From: Curtobacterium sp. 'Ferrero'
Lineage (GTDB): Bacteria; Actinomycetota; Actinomycetes; Actinomycetales; Microbacteriaceae
Assembly: GCF_002412165.1 (NCBI RefSeq)
Contig: NZ_NXIA01000003.1
Span: forward strand, 129,254-193,253
Length of the DNA stretch: 64,000 bases
Direction of reading: 5' to 3'
The position numbers and the translations under genes are program-made. How positions within the stretch are numbered: the first letter of the stretch is position 1; every line of letters starts with the position of its first letter. The notes beneath the pieces were generated by a model, which was not told the DNA's origin, searched no databases, and saw nothing but the letters and a program-made list of their open reading frames with translations. Positions 43,557 through 51,023 of the stretch are shown piece after piece.

Positions 43557-44608
43557 CCGGACAGTTCCCCCAGGTCCGCCCCCGCCGACTGCGCGCCACC
43601 CCGGCCATGCGCCGTCTCGTCGCCGAGACGCGTCTGCACCCCGCGGAGCTCGTGCTGCCGATGTTCATCCGCGAGGGCGCGACCGAGACCGTGCCGATCA
43701 CGAGCATGCCCGGGGTGTCGCAGTACTCGCTCGACTCGTTCCGGCGCGCGCTCGTCGAGGCGGCGGAGCAGGGGATCGGCGGCGTCAACCTGTTCGGCGT
43801 GCCGACGTCCAAGGACGCCACCGGCTCCGGAGCCACCGACCCGGACGGCATCCTCAACGTGGCGATCCGTGTCGCCCGAGAAGAAGTGGGTGACGCCCTC
43901 GTCGTGCAGTCCGACCTGTGCCTCGACGAGTTCACCGACCACGGGCACTGCGGCGTCCTCGCGGCGGACGGATCGGTCGACAACGACGCCACCCTGCTCC
44001 GCTACCGCGACATGGCCGTCGCGCAGGCCGAGGCCGGTGCCGAACTGGTGTGCATGAGCGGGATGATGGACGGCCAGATCGCCGCCGCGCGCGATGCCCT
44101 CGACACGGCCGGCCACAGCGGCACCGCTCTGCTCGCCTACTCCGCGAAGTACGCCAGCGCGTTCTACGGCCCGTTCCGCGAGGCGGTCGCGTCGTCGCTC
44201 GTCGGGGATCGTCGGACGTACCAGATCGACGCCGCCGACGGCCGCCAGGGCCTGCGCGAGGTGCTGCTCGACATCGAGGAGGGCGCCGACATCGTCATGG
44301 TGAAGCCCGCGATGAGCTACCTCGACGTGCTCGCCCGGACCGCCGACGTGTCCGAGGTGCCGGTGTGGGCCTACCAGATCAGCGGCGAGTACGCGATGAT
44401 CACCGCCGCCGCCCAGAACGGCTGGATCGACCGGGACGCCGCCGCGATGGAGGCCCTCGTCAGCATCAAGCGCGCCGGCGCCGACGCGATCCTCACCTAC
44501 TTCGCGGTCGACATCGCCCGGAAGCTCAACCAGGAGGCCGGCCTGCGCACGTCCGGCAGCACCGCGGCGGTGTCCGGCGTCGCCTCGACCGGGAAGGCCC
44601 CCGAATGA
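43553..44608 (+). CDS. hemB: Delta-aminolevulinic acid dehydratase (porphobilinogen synthase)
   Basis: 351 residues. [18 protein letters not shown] and [15 protein letters not shown] open the enzyme; [14 protein letters not shown] and [11 protein letters not shown] hold the two active-site Lys residues. The metal region reads [14 protein letters not shown], so one Cys of the three-Cys zinc site is Asp, as in other bacterial enzymes. It condenses two ALA to porphobilinogen. GTGA overlap with hemD and ATGA overlap with hemL. Confidence 0.95.
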   Translation: MTGQFPQVRPRRLRATPAMRRLVAETRLHPAELVLPMFIREGATETVPITSMPGVSQYSLDSFRRALVEAAEQGIGGVNLFGVPTSKDATGSGATDPDGILNVAIRVAREEVGDALVVQSDLCLDEFTDHGHCGVLAADGSVDNDATLLRYRDMAVAQAEAGAELVCMSGMMDGQIAAARDALDTAGHSGTALLAYSAKYASAFYGPFREAVASSLVGDRRTYQIDAADGRQGLREVLLDIEEGADIVMVKPAMSYLDVLARTADVSEVPVWAYQISGEYAMITAAAQNGWIDRDAAAMEALVSIKRAGADAILTYFAVDIARKLNQEAGLRTSGSTAAVSGVASTGKAPE

Positions 44609-45945
44609 CCACCACGACGACGAACGACCAGCTCTTCGGCCGCGCGAAGAACAGCATCCCCGGCGGGGTGAACTCGCCGGTCCGTGCGTACGGGTCGGTC
44701 GGCGGCACGCCCCGCTTCCTGACCGCCGCGAAGGGCGCGTACGTCACCGACGCCGAGGGCCGCGAGTACGTCGACCTCGTCGCGTCGTGGGGGCCGGCGA
44801 TCCTCGGGCACGCGCACCCGGGCACAGTCGAGGCCGTGCAGCAGGCGGCGTCGCGCGGACTGTCGTTCGGTGCGTCGACGCCGGGGGAGACCGAGCTCGC
44901 CGAACTGGTCAAGCAGCGGGTCTCGGTGGACGGCGACGGCCCGATCGAGAAGCTCCGCATGGTGTCCACCGGCACCGAGGCGACGATGACGGCGATCCGT
45001 CTCGCCCGCGGCTACACCGGCCGTGACCTCCTGGTGAAGTTCGCCGGGCACTACCACGGGCACTCCGACTCGCTGCTCGCCGAGGCCGGTTCGGGCGTCG
45101 CGACGCTCGCGCTCCCGGGGTCCGCCGGCATCACCGCCGAGACCGCCGCGCAGACCCTCGTGCTGCCGTACAACGACCTCGACGCCGTCCGCCGGGCGTT
45201 CGAGGAGCACTCGGAGCGGATCGCGGCGGTGATCGTCGAGGCGGCCGCCGCCAACATGGGCGTGCTCGCCCCCGAGCGCGGGTTCAACCGCGCGCTGTCG
45301 CAGATCACGGCCGCGAACGGGGCGCTCCTCATCGTGGACGAGGTCCTCACCGGCTTCCGTGTCGGCCCGGCCGGCTGGTGGGGCCTCGAAGCGTCGAACA
45401 CGGTGCCGGACGGTGCAGGGTGGAAGCCCGACCTCGTCACCTTCGGCAAGGTCATCGGCGGTGGGATGCCCCTCGCCGCGCTCGGCGGGCGTCGCGAGGT
45501 CATGGACTTCCTCGCCCCGCTCGGCCCGGTCTACCAGGCGGGCACCCTGTCCGGGAACCCGCTCGCCGTCGCCGCGGGCATCGCGACGCTCCGTGCGGCG
45601 ACGCCCGAGGTCTACGCGCACCTCGACCGGACCGCGACGACGATCGCGACCGCCACGAGCGAGGCGCTCTCGGCCGCCGGGGTCGCGCACACCGTGCAGC
45701 ACGCGGGCAACCTGTTCTCGTTCGCGTTCACCGAGACCGTGCCGCGGAACTACGACGACGTCCGCGCGCAGGAGACGTTCCGGTACGCGCCGTTCTTCCA
45801 CAGCATGCTCGACCAGGGCGTGACCCTGCCGCCGAGCGTGTTCGAGGCGTGGTTCGTCACTGCGGCGCACGACGACCGGGCCGTCGGGCGGGTGCTCGAC
45901 GCGCTTCCGGCCGCGGCGCGAGCGGCGGCCGCCGCGACCGCGTAG
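44605..45945 (+). CDS. hemL: Glutamate-1-semialdehyde 2,1-aminomutase
   Basis: 446 residues, class III PLP aminotransferase fold. [24 protein letters not shown] is the GSA-AM start; [15 protein letters not shown] and [20 protein letters not shown] with the PLP Lys (about residue 282) are present, as is the [14 protein letters not shown] loop. It makes ALA from the product of HemA, so the cluster contains both ends of the C5 route. ATG 44605 overlaps the hemB stop by 4 nt. It is the last gene of the run. Confidence 0.95.
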   Translation: MTTTTTNDQLFGRAKNSIPGGVNSPVRAYGSVGGTPRFLTAAKGAYVTDAEGREYVDLVASWGPAILGHAHPGTVEAVQQAASRGLSFGASTPGETELAELVKQRVSVDGDGPIEKLRMVSTGTEATMTAIRLARGYTGRDLLVKFAGHYHGHSDSLLAEAGSGVATLALPGSAGITAETAAQTLVLPYNDLDAVRRAFEEHSERIAAVIVEAAAANMGVLAPERGFNRALSQITAANGALLIVDEVLTGFRVGPAGWWGLEASNTVPDGAGWKPDLVTFGKVIGGGMPLAALGGRREVMDFLAPLGPVYQAGTLSGNPLAVAAGIATLRAATPEVYAHLDRTATTIATATSEALSAAGVAHTVQHAGNLFSFAFTETVPRNYDDVRAQETFRYAPFFHSMLDQGVTLPPSVFEAWFVTAAHDDRAVGRVLDALPAAARAAAAATA

Positions 45946-45961
45946 CCCCGCTCACCCCCCC

Positions 45962-45980
45962 CGCGGAACCTGGTTCCGCG
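45962..45980. terminator. GGAACCTGGTTCC palindrome, copy at the end of the heme cluster
   Basis: CGCGGAACC-T-GGTTCCGCG, a perfect 9-bp inverted repeat between convergent hemL and the ABC ATPase gene; the same core occurs at 22030. A single-base loop is sterically poor for a hairpin, so protein binding is an alternative. Confidence 0.45.
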
Positions 45981-45991
45981 ACGGTCGGACG

Positions 45992-46010
45992 GGAGGCGCG
46001 GGTCGCCTAC
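45992..46010. repeat. Dispersed hairpin repeat, copy 4 (ends the ABC gene)
   Basis: GGAGGC-N7-GCCTAC, preceded by CGGTCGGAC as in other copies; it encodes the stop codon of the ABC ATPase gene on the minus strand. Confidence 0.55.
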
Positions 46011-46789
46011 GCCGCGCGCCTCGCGTGCCAGCGGCCCTCCGAGCGCACCACCGCGAGCGGGAAGTCGAAGGCGTGCGAGACCGCCGACGACGTGATGACC
46101 TCGTCCGCCGTGCCCTGCGCCACCACGGCGCCGTCGCGCAGCAGCATCGCGTGCGACGTGGAGACGGGCAGGTCCTCGAGGTGGTGCGTCACCATCACGC
46201 TGCCGAGGTCGGGGTGCCGCTGTCGGAGGGCGTCGACGGTCTCGAGCAGGTGCTCGCGGGCGGCGACGTCGAGTCCGGTGGCGGGTTCGTCGAGCAGGAG
46301 CAGCTCCGGCCGCGCCATCAACGCCCGGGCGATGAGGGTCCGTCCGCGTTCGCCCTGCGACAGCACGGGCCAGCGGGCATCCCGGCGCGCGGCGAGGCCG
46401 ACGTCGGCGATGTGCTGCTCGGCGTCAGCGACCTGCTCCTCGGTCGGCGTCCACCGCATCATGAGGTCGGTCGTGCCGGTCACGCCGGTGAGCACGGTCT
46501 CGAGCACCGTCAACGGCGAGAGCATCCGGTGGCGCGGATCGACGTGCCCGATGCGTTCGCGGAGCTCCCGGACGTCGACGCGACCGAGCCGCCGCCCGAG
46601 CAGTTCGACGCGCCCTGCCGTGGGGTGGCCGGTCGCCCCGAGCACCGCGAGCAGCGTCGACTTCCCGGCGCCGTTCGGACCGAGGAGCGCCCAGTGCTCG
46701 CCGCGCCGGACGGTGAGGTCGACGTCGTGCAGCAGGTCACGACCGGAGCGGGTGACCCGGAGACCCGAGGCGACGATCAGCTCGGCCAC
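46007..46789 (-). CDS. ABC transporter ATP-binding protein
   Basis: 260 residues. Walker A LLGPNGAGKSTLL, signature LSQGERGRTLIARALM, Walker B ELLLLDEPATGLD and the H-loop MVTHHLEDLP are all present. LSQGERGR and HHLEDLP are typical of the YlmA/ModF-like stand-alone ATPases. No permease or binding protein gene lies beside it, so its partner is unknown. GTG 46789 starts 11 bases after the GntR stop, without a clear ribosome site, suggesting translational dependence on that gene. Confidence 0.85.
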   Translation of the reverse strand: MAELIVASGLRVTRSGRDLLHDVDLTVRRGEHWALLGPNGAGKSTLLAVLGATGHPTAGRVELLGRRLGRVDVRELRERIGHVDPRHRMLSPLTVLETVLTGVTGTTDLMMRWTPTEEQVADAEQHIADVGLAARRDARWPVLSQGERGRTLIARALMARPELLLLDEPATGLDVAAREHLLETVDALRQRHPDLGSVMVTHHLEDLPVSTSHAMLLRDGAVVAQGTADEVITSSAVSHAFDFPLAVVRSEGRWHARRAA

Positions 46790-46800
46790 GCCCGGGGCGC

Positions 46801-47466
46801 TCAGCGCGCAGCGCGCATCGAGCGGAGGTGGTGGTCGGACACCCGCGCCAGTGAGCGCAGGGCCGCACTCGCAGCCTCGCCGTCCCGGTCCTCGATGGCG
46901 GCGCGCAGCGGGTCGACGCTGTTCTTCAGGTCCCAGAACACGATCTCGGGCGATGCCAACGCGAGGAACTGCACGCGGGGTGCCAGGCTGTTGAAGAACG
47001 TCGTGAAGAGCGCGTTCTCGGAGTGCTGGACGAGGTACGTGACGAAGGCGGTGATCTCGGTGCTCACCCGCTGGTCCTCGGACTCGGCGAAACCGCGGAT
47101 CCGCTCGAGGATGGCGTTGACCTCGTCGACCTCGGCGTCGGTCAGGTTCGGGACCGCCCAACGAGCGGCGAGCTCCGTGAACCCGAACAGCACCTGCAGT
47201 GCGTCGTCGAACTGCTCGGCAGTCGGGGTCGCGACGCGGGTGTACCGGTTCGCCTCCATCTCGACCAGGCCGTAGTCGACCAGCTTCGCGATGGCTTCAC
47301 GGATCGGCGTGCGACTGACACCGAGCCATGCGACGAGTTCGTCGTCGTTCAGGCGCTCGCCGGCCTGGAGGGTGCCGTCCTGGATGGCGGCGAGCATCTT
47401 CTCGAGGACGACGTCCCGCAGGAGCTTCCGCGGCGAGTTCTCGACGGATGACTTCGGGACCGGCAT
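46801..47466 (-). CDS. GntR-family regulator (FCD/FadR-type)
   Basis: 221 residues. The winged helix carries GERLNDDELVAWLGVSRTPIREAIAKLVDYGLVEM (about residues 37-71), the GntR signature, followed by an all-helical FCD ligand-binding domain. ATG 47466 is preceded by GAGGAG. It likely controls itself and the ABC ATPase. A palindrome CAAACGTTTG (47525) and a TTGACA box lie upstream. Ligands of this class are usually organic acids; none can be named. Confidence 0.88.
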   Translation of the reverse strand: MPVPKSSVENSPRKLLRDVVLEKMLAAIQDGTLQAGERLNDDELVAWLGVSRTPIREAIAKLVDYGLVEMEANRYTRVATPTAEQFDDALQVLFGFTELAARWAVPNLTDAEVDEVNAILERIRGFAESEDQRVSTEITAFVTYLVQHSENALFTTFFNSLAPRVQFLALASPEIVFWDLKNSVDPLRAAIEDRDGEAASAALRSLARVSDHHLRSMRAAR

Positions 47467-47496
47467 CGTTGCTCCTCAGGTTGGGTGTCCGTGTAC

Positions 47497-47534
47497 TGCA
47501 CTCAAATCCTAGCGTGTCAATGCGCAAACGTTTG
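47497..47534 (-). promoter_or_regulatory. Promoter region and CAAACGTTTG palindrome upstream of gntR
   Basis: On the minus strand the perfect 10-bp palindrome CAAACGTTTG (47525-47534) is followed within 4 bases by TTGACA (-35-like), then 17 bases and AGTACA as a weak -10. The palindrome is a plausible operator. Confidence 0.4.
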
Positions 47535-47549
47535 TGAAATGCACCTGGA

Positions 47550-48530
47550 TCACCCGTGGCGGACGTCGACGACCGTCCGTCCGTGCACCGCTCCGGCCAC
47601 GACCTGCGCGCCGACCTCGATCGCCTCCTCGAGCCCGACCGTCCGCGTCACGTCGGCCAGGAGCGCCGGGTCGAGGTCGGTCGCCAGCCGGTCCCACGCC
47701 TGCTGCCGGAGGGCTGCGGGCGCGTCGACCGAGTTGATCCCGAGCAGCGACACCGCCCGCAGGATGAACGGCATCACCGAGGTCGGGAGCGCCGAGTCCT
47801 GGGCGAGGCCGCACGCGGTCACGGCGCCGCCCCAGCGTGTCGCGGCGAGGACGTTCGCGAGCGTCGCGCCGCCGACACTGTCGACGGCACCCGCCCACAC
47901 CGCACGCTGCAGCGGCTTGCCGAGCTCGGCGAGGGTCGACCGGTCGACGATCTCGGACGCCCCGAGCCGCCGGAGCGAGTCCGCGTTCCCCGGACGCCCG
48001 GTCGACGCCGTCACGGAGTAGCCGCGGGCCGCGAGCAGCGCGATCGCCACGGTGCCGACGCCGCCGGACGCCCCGGTCACCAGCACCGGGCCGTCGTCGG
48101 GGGCGACGGACCGCTCGAGCGCCAGCACGCTGAGCTGCGCCGTGAACCCGGCCGTCCCGACGGCCGCGGCGAAGTCGTCCGGCACGGCGTCGGGGAGCAC
48201 CACCAGCGCGGCAGCGGGCACGACCGTGTGCGCGGCCCACCCGCCGTGCCGGGTCTCGCCGAGTCCGGCGCCGTTCAGTGTGACCCGGTCACCGATCGCG
48301 ACCTCGTGCACCCCGGGGCCGAGCGCCGACACCGTGCCGACGACGTCGATCCCGGGCACGAGCGGGTCGACGCGTGCCACCCCCGGGCTCCGGGCGAGCG
48401 CGAGCCCGTCCTTGTAGTTGACGCTCGAGTACGTGACGTCGACGAGCACCTCGCCCTCGGCGGGGTCGGGGAGGTCGACGTCCGTGACGGCGGGCGGTGC
48501 GGAACTGGAGACGAGGACGGCGCGGGTCAC
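47550..48530 (-). CDS. AcuI/YhdH-type acrylyl-CoA reductase (MDR family)
   Basis: 326 residues of the medium-chain dehydrogenase/reductase superfamily without zinc. YSSVNYKDGLAL, PGIDVVGTVSALG, GETRHGGWAAHTVVPA and VTGASGGVGTVAIALLAARGYSV are the YhdH/AcuI signatures; LPTSVMPFILRAVSLLGINSV near the end is also characteristic. The family reduces acrylyl-CoA to propionyl-CoA with NADPH and protects against acrylate. GTG start at 48530. It is downstream of pfkA on the same strand, 45 bases apart. Confidence 0.88.
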   Translation of the reverse strand: MTRAVLVSSSAPPAVTDVDLPDPAEGEVLVDVTYSSVNYKDGLALARSPGVARVDPLVPGIDVVGTVSALGPGVHEVAIGDRVTLNGAGLGETRHGGWAAHTVVPAAALVVLPDAVPDDFAAAVGTAGFTAQLSVLALERSVAPDDGPVLVTGASGGVGTVAIALLAARGYSVTASTGRPGNADSLRRLGASEIVDRSTLAELGKPLQRAVWAGAVDSVGGATLANVLAATRWGGAVTACGLAQDSALPTSVMPFILRAVSLLGINSVDAPAALRQQAWDRLATDLDPALLADVTRTVGLEEAIEVGAQVVAGAVHGRTVVDVRHG

Positions 48531-48575
48531 GTACCGGACGCTACACCGTGCCTCCAGGCCGGTGCCGCGCGGCGC

Positions 48576-49604
48576 TCAGCCGAACATGATGGCGGCCTCG
48601 TCGTACCGCTCCTGCGGCACGGTCTTGAGCTCGCCGAGTGCCTCCTCGAACGAGACGTGCTCGATCTCCGTCCCGCGGAGCGCCACCATCCGGCCCCAGC
48701 GCTCCTCGACCACCGAGTCGATCGCCGCGAGCCCGAGCCGGGTCGACAGCACCCGGTCGTACGCCGTCGGCGTGCCGCCGCGCTGGATGTGGCCGAGGGT
48801 CGTGGCGCGTGTCTCGATGCCGGTCATCTCCTCGATGAGGGGCGCCAGCCGCTCGCCGATCCCGCCGAGGCGGGGTCGGCCGAACGCGTCGAGCCCACGC
48901 TCGGTGTGCGCGGTGTCCTCGTGGTCCGGCACGAACCCCTCGGCGACCACCACGAGCGGTGCACGGCCGCGGTCGTAGGCGGCGCGCACCCACTTCGCGA
49001 TCTGCTCCATGCTCGTCTTCTGCTCGGGGATGAGGATGGCGTGCGCACCGGCGGCCATGCCGGAGTGCAGGGCGATCCACCCGACGTGCCGACCCATCAC
49101 CTCGGCGACCATGCAGCGCGAGTGCGACTCACCCGTGGTGCGGAGGCGGTCCATGGCCTCGGTCGCGATCGCTACGGCGGTGTCGAAGCCGAACGTGTAG
49201 TCCGTCGCACCGAGGTCGTTGTCGACGGTCTTCGGGACGCCGACGATCTTCAGCCCGGCGTCCGTGAGCCGCTTCGCCGCCGCGAGCGTGCCCTCGCCGC
49301 CGATCGCCACGATGGCGTCGATGCCGTGCCGTTCGAGCATCTTCTCGATGTTCTCGACGCCGCCGTTCTCACCCTCGAACGGGTTCGTCCGGCTGGTGCC
49401 GAGGATCGTGCCGCCCTGCTTCGCGATGCCCTGGATGTCCTTGCGTCCGAGCGGGACGATGTCGCCGTCGACCACGCCGCGCCAGCCGTCACGGAAGCCC
49501 ACGAAGTCGTGTCCGTAGATCGCGATGCCCTTCAGGACGATCGCGCGGATGACCGCGTTCAGGCCGGGGCAGTCGCCCCCGGAGGTGAGGATGCCGATGC
49601 GCAT
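48576..49604 (-). CDS. pfkA: 6-phosphofructokinase
   Basis: 342 residues. MRIGILTSGGDCPGLNAVIR is the PFK start; AIGGEGTLAAAKRL carries the GGEGT loop (Gly at the ATP-versus-PPi position favours ATP), GVPKTVDNDLGATDYTFGFDTA binds fructose-6-phosphate with the catalytic Asp, and LGHIQRGGTPTAYDRV is the PFK family pattern. Length and PKTVDND fit the group III actinobacterial enzymes. ATG 49604 is fixed by homology. It diverges from the glycosylase gene. Confidence 0.93.
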   Translation of the reverse strand: MRIGILTSGGDCPGLNAVIRAIVLKGIAIYGHDFVGFRDGWRGVVDGDIVPLGRKDIQGIAKQGGTILGTSRTNPFEGENGGVENIEKMLERHGIDAIVAIGGEGTLAAAKRLTDAGLKIVGVPKTVDNDLGATDYTFGFDTAVAIATEAMDRLRTTGESHSRCMVAEVMGRHVGWIALHSGMAAGAHAILIPEQKTSMEQIAKWVRAAYDRGRAPLVVVAEGFVPDHEDTAHTERGLDAFGRPRLGGIGERLAPLIEEMTGIETRATTLGHIQRGGTPTAYDRVLSTRLGLAAIDSVVEERWGRMVALRGTEIEHVSFEEALGELKTVPQERYDEAAIMFG

Positions 49605-49678
49605 GGGGAACTCCGTCGTCGGGATGCAGTGGGACACGCCCATCATGACTGACGGTGGTTCCGCATTACCATCCTGGG

Positions 49679-50644
49679 GTGTCCCTCGCCGCGCCCGCCT
49701 CCGCCGCCGGTGACGTCGAGCGAGCGGTCGCGCGCGTCGACACGGTCTACCGACCGACGGGGGCACTCGACGTCCGCGCGACGCTCCGGCCGCTGCAGCG
49801 CGGCTCCGGCGATCCCGCCTTCCGCGTGGTCGGAGCCGACACGTGGCTCGCCCTGCGCACGCCGCTCGGGGCGGCCTCGGTGCTCGTGCGGCGCGCAGGC
49901 ACGGACGCCGTCGCGGTGTCGGCGTGGGGCGACGGTGCCGAGTGGGCGGTGACGCACGCGCCCGAGATGCTCGGCCGCGGCGACGACTGGTCCGACCTCG
50001 ACGTCTCCGACCACCGGTTCCTCGCCGACGCCCGCCACCGCCAGCCCGGGTTGCGACTCCTCCGCACGAACGCGGTCTTCGCCGCCCTCGTGCCGGCGAT
50101 CATGGAGCAGAAGGTGACCTCGCGACAGGCGTGGCGTGCCTGGCGGTACCTGCTGCGGCGCTTCGGCACGCCCGCTCCCGGTCCGGCGCCCGCCGACATG
50201 TGGGTGCAGCCGACCGTGGCGGGCTGGGCGGCGATCCCGAGCTGGGAGTGGCACCGGGCCGGCATCGAGCCCGGGCGCTCCGCCACGGTGATGCGCGCGG
50301 TGCGGGTCGCGCCGGCGCTCGAACGGACGCTCGCGCTCGGTCGCGGGGGTCCGGTCGTCGCCGAGCGGCTGCGGTCCGTGCCGGGCATCGGGCGGTGGAC
50401 GGCTGCCGAGACGGCGCAGCGGGCGCACGGCGACCCGGACTCGCCGAGTGTCGGGGACTACCACGTGCCGGCTCTCGTGGGGTGGGCGCTGACGGGAGGG
50501 CCGGTCGACGACGACGGGATGCTCGAGCTGCTCGAGCCGTACCGGGGGCACCGGGAGCGCGTCGTGCGGCTCATCGGGGGCTCAGGGTTCCGGAAGCCGT
50601 CGTTCGGGCCGCGGATGACGATCCAGGACCACCGCTTCCACTGA
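49679..50644 (+). CDS. AlkA-like DNA-3-methyladenine glycosylase (HhH-GPD)
   Basis: 321 residues with a HhH-GPD fold: TNAVFAALVPAIMEQKVTSRQA is the conserved helical start, RLRSVPGIGRWTAAETAQRA is the helix-hairpin-helix, and SVGDYHVP holds the catalytic Asp. These features fit AlkA-type enzymes that excise alkylated bases. GTG 49679 is used; a GTG at 49655 is also possible. The two preceding domains (about 110 residues) match the AlkA N-terminal region only loosely. Confidence 0.82.
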   Translation: MSLAAPASAAGDVERAVARVDTVYRPTGALDVRATLRPLQRGSGDPAFRVVGADTWLALRTPLGAASVLVRRAGTDAVAVSAWGDGAEWAVTHAPEMLGRGDDWSDLDVSDHRFLADARHRQPGLRLLRTNAVFAALVPAIMEQKVTSRQAWRAWRYLLRRFGTPAPGPAPADMWVQPTVAGWAAIPSWEWHRAGIEPGRSATVMRAVRVAPALERTLALGRGGPVVAERLRSVPGIGRWTAAETAQRAHGDPDSPSVGDYHVPALVGWALTGGPVDDDGMLELLEPYRGHRERVVRLIGGSGFRKPSFGPRMTIQDHRFH

Positions 50645-50683
50645 GCGACGGCACAGCCGCCGGACAAGGTGGGGACTGCGTCG

Positions 50684-50710
50684 TAGGCTCCTTGATGAGA
50701 ACCGATCTCA
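50684..50710 (+). promoter_or_regulatory. Promoter and Fur/Zur-like 7-1-7 box before the His-rich gene
   Basis: TGAGAAC-C-GATCTCA (50696-50710) is a 15-bp 7-1-7 inverted repeat with six of seven pairs matching, the layout used by Fur-family metal regulators. TAGGCT at 50684 could be the -10 element, with GGACAA 16 bases before it as -35. The box abuts the ribosome site AGGAGGA. Confidence 0.4.
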
Positions 50711-50719
50711 GGAGGAATC

Positions 50720-50908
50720 ATGACCGACAACACCCCCACCCCCGCAGCCGACGACGCCGAGCACCGCGTCGCTGAGCACGACGTCGCGGAGCACGACCAC
50801 GAGCACGACGGTGGCGAGCACGAGACCGTCGAGCACGGCGACCACGTCGACTTCGTGCACGACGGTCACCGTCACGCTCGTCACGAGGACCACTACGACG
50901 AGCACTGA
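50720..50908 (+). CDS. Small His/Asp/Glu-rich protein, putative metal binder
   Basis: 62 residues with 14 His and many Asp/Glu, for example EHDVAEHDHEHDGGEHETVEH, and no hydrophobic segment. It is likely disordered and able to bind zinc or nickel. ATG 50720 is preceded by an ideal AGGAGGA, so it is really translated. A Fur/Zur-like box overlaps its control region. It resembles proteins that databases call zinc transporter permease without reason. Storage or chaperone of metal is an inference. Confidence 0.7.
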   Translation: MTDNTPTPAADDAEHRVAEHDVAEHDHEHDGGEHETVEHGDHVDFVHDGHRHARHEDHYDEH

Positions 50909-50928
50909 GCGTCGCTGACGCGACCGAC

Positions 50929-50978
50929 AGACGGACGGGAGGCCCGTGGCGACGGCGCCACGGGCCTCCCGTCCGTCT
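50929..50978. terminator. Perfect 23-bp hairpin terminator
   Basis: A 23-bp perfect stem with a 4-base loop (ACGG) between convergent genes. Its arms GGACGGGAGGCCCGTGGCG are shared with the hairpin at 57401 and resemble the dispersed GGAGGC repeats. Confidence 0.75.
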
Positions 50979-51023
50979 CGGACACGACGGCGGCGCGTCC
51001 CGATGCGCGCCGCCGCCGTGGTC

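Noticed and set aside
49018-49060. Possible PPi-dependent rather than ATP-dependent phosphofructokinase
   Set aside because: The GGEGT loop has Gly, not Asp, at the position that selects PPi, so ATP use is preferred, though not proven.
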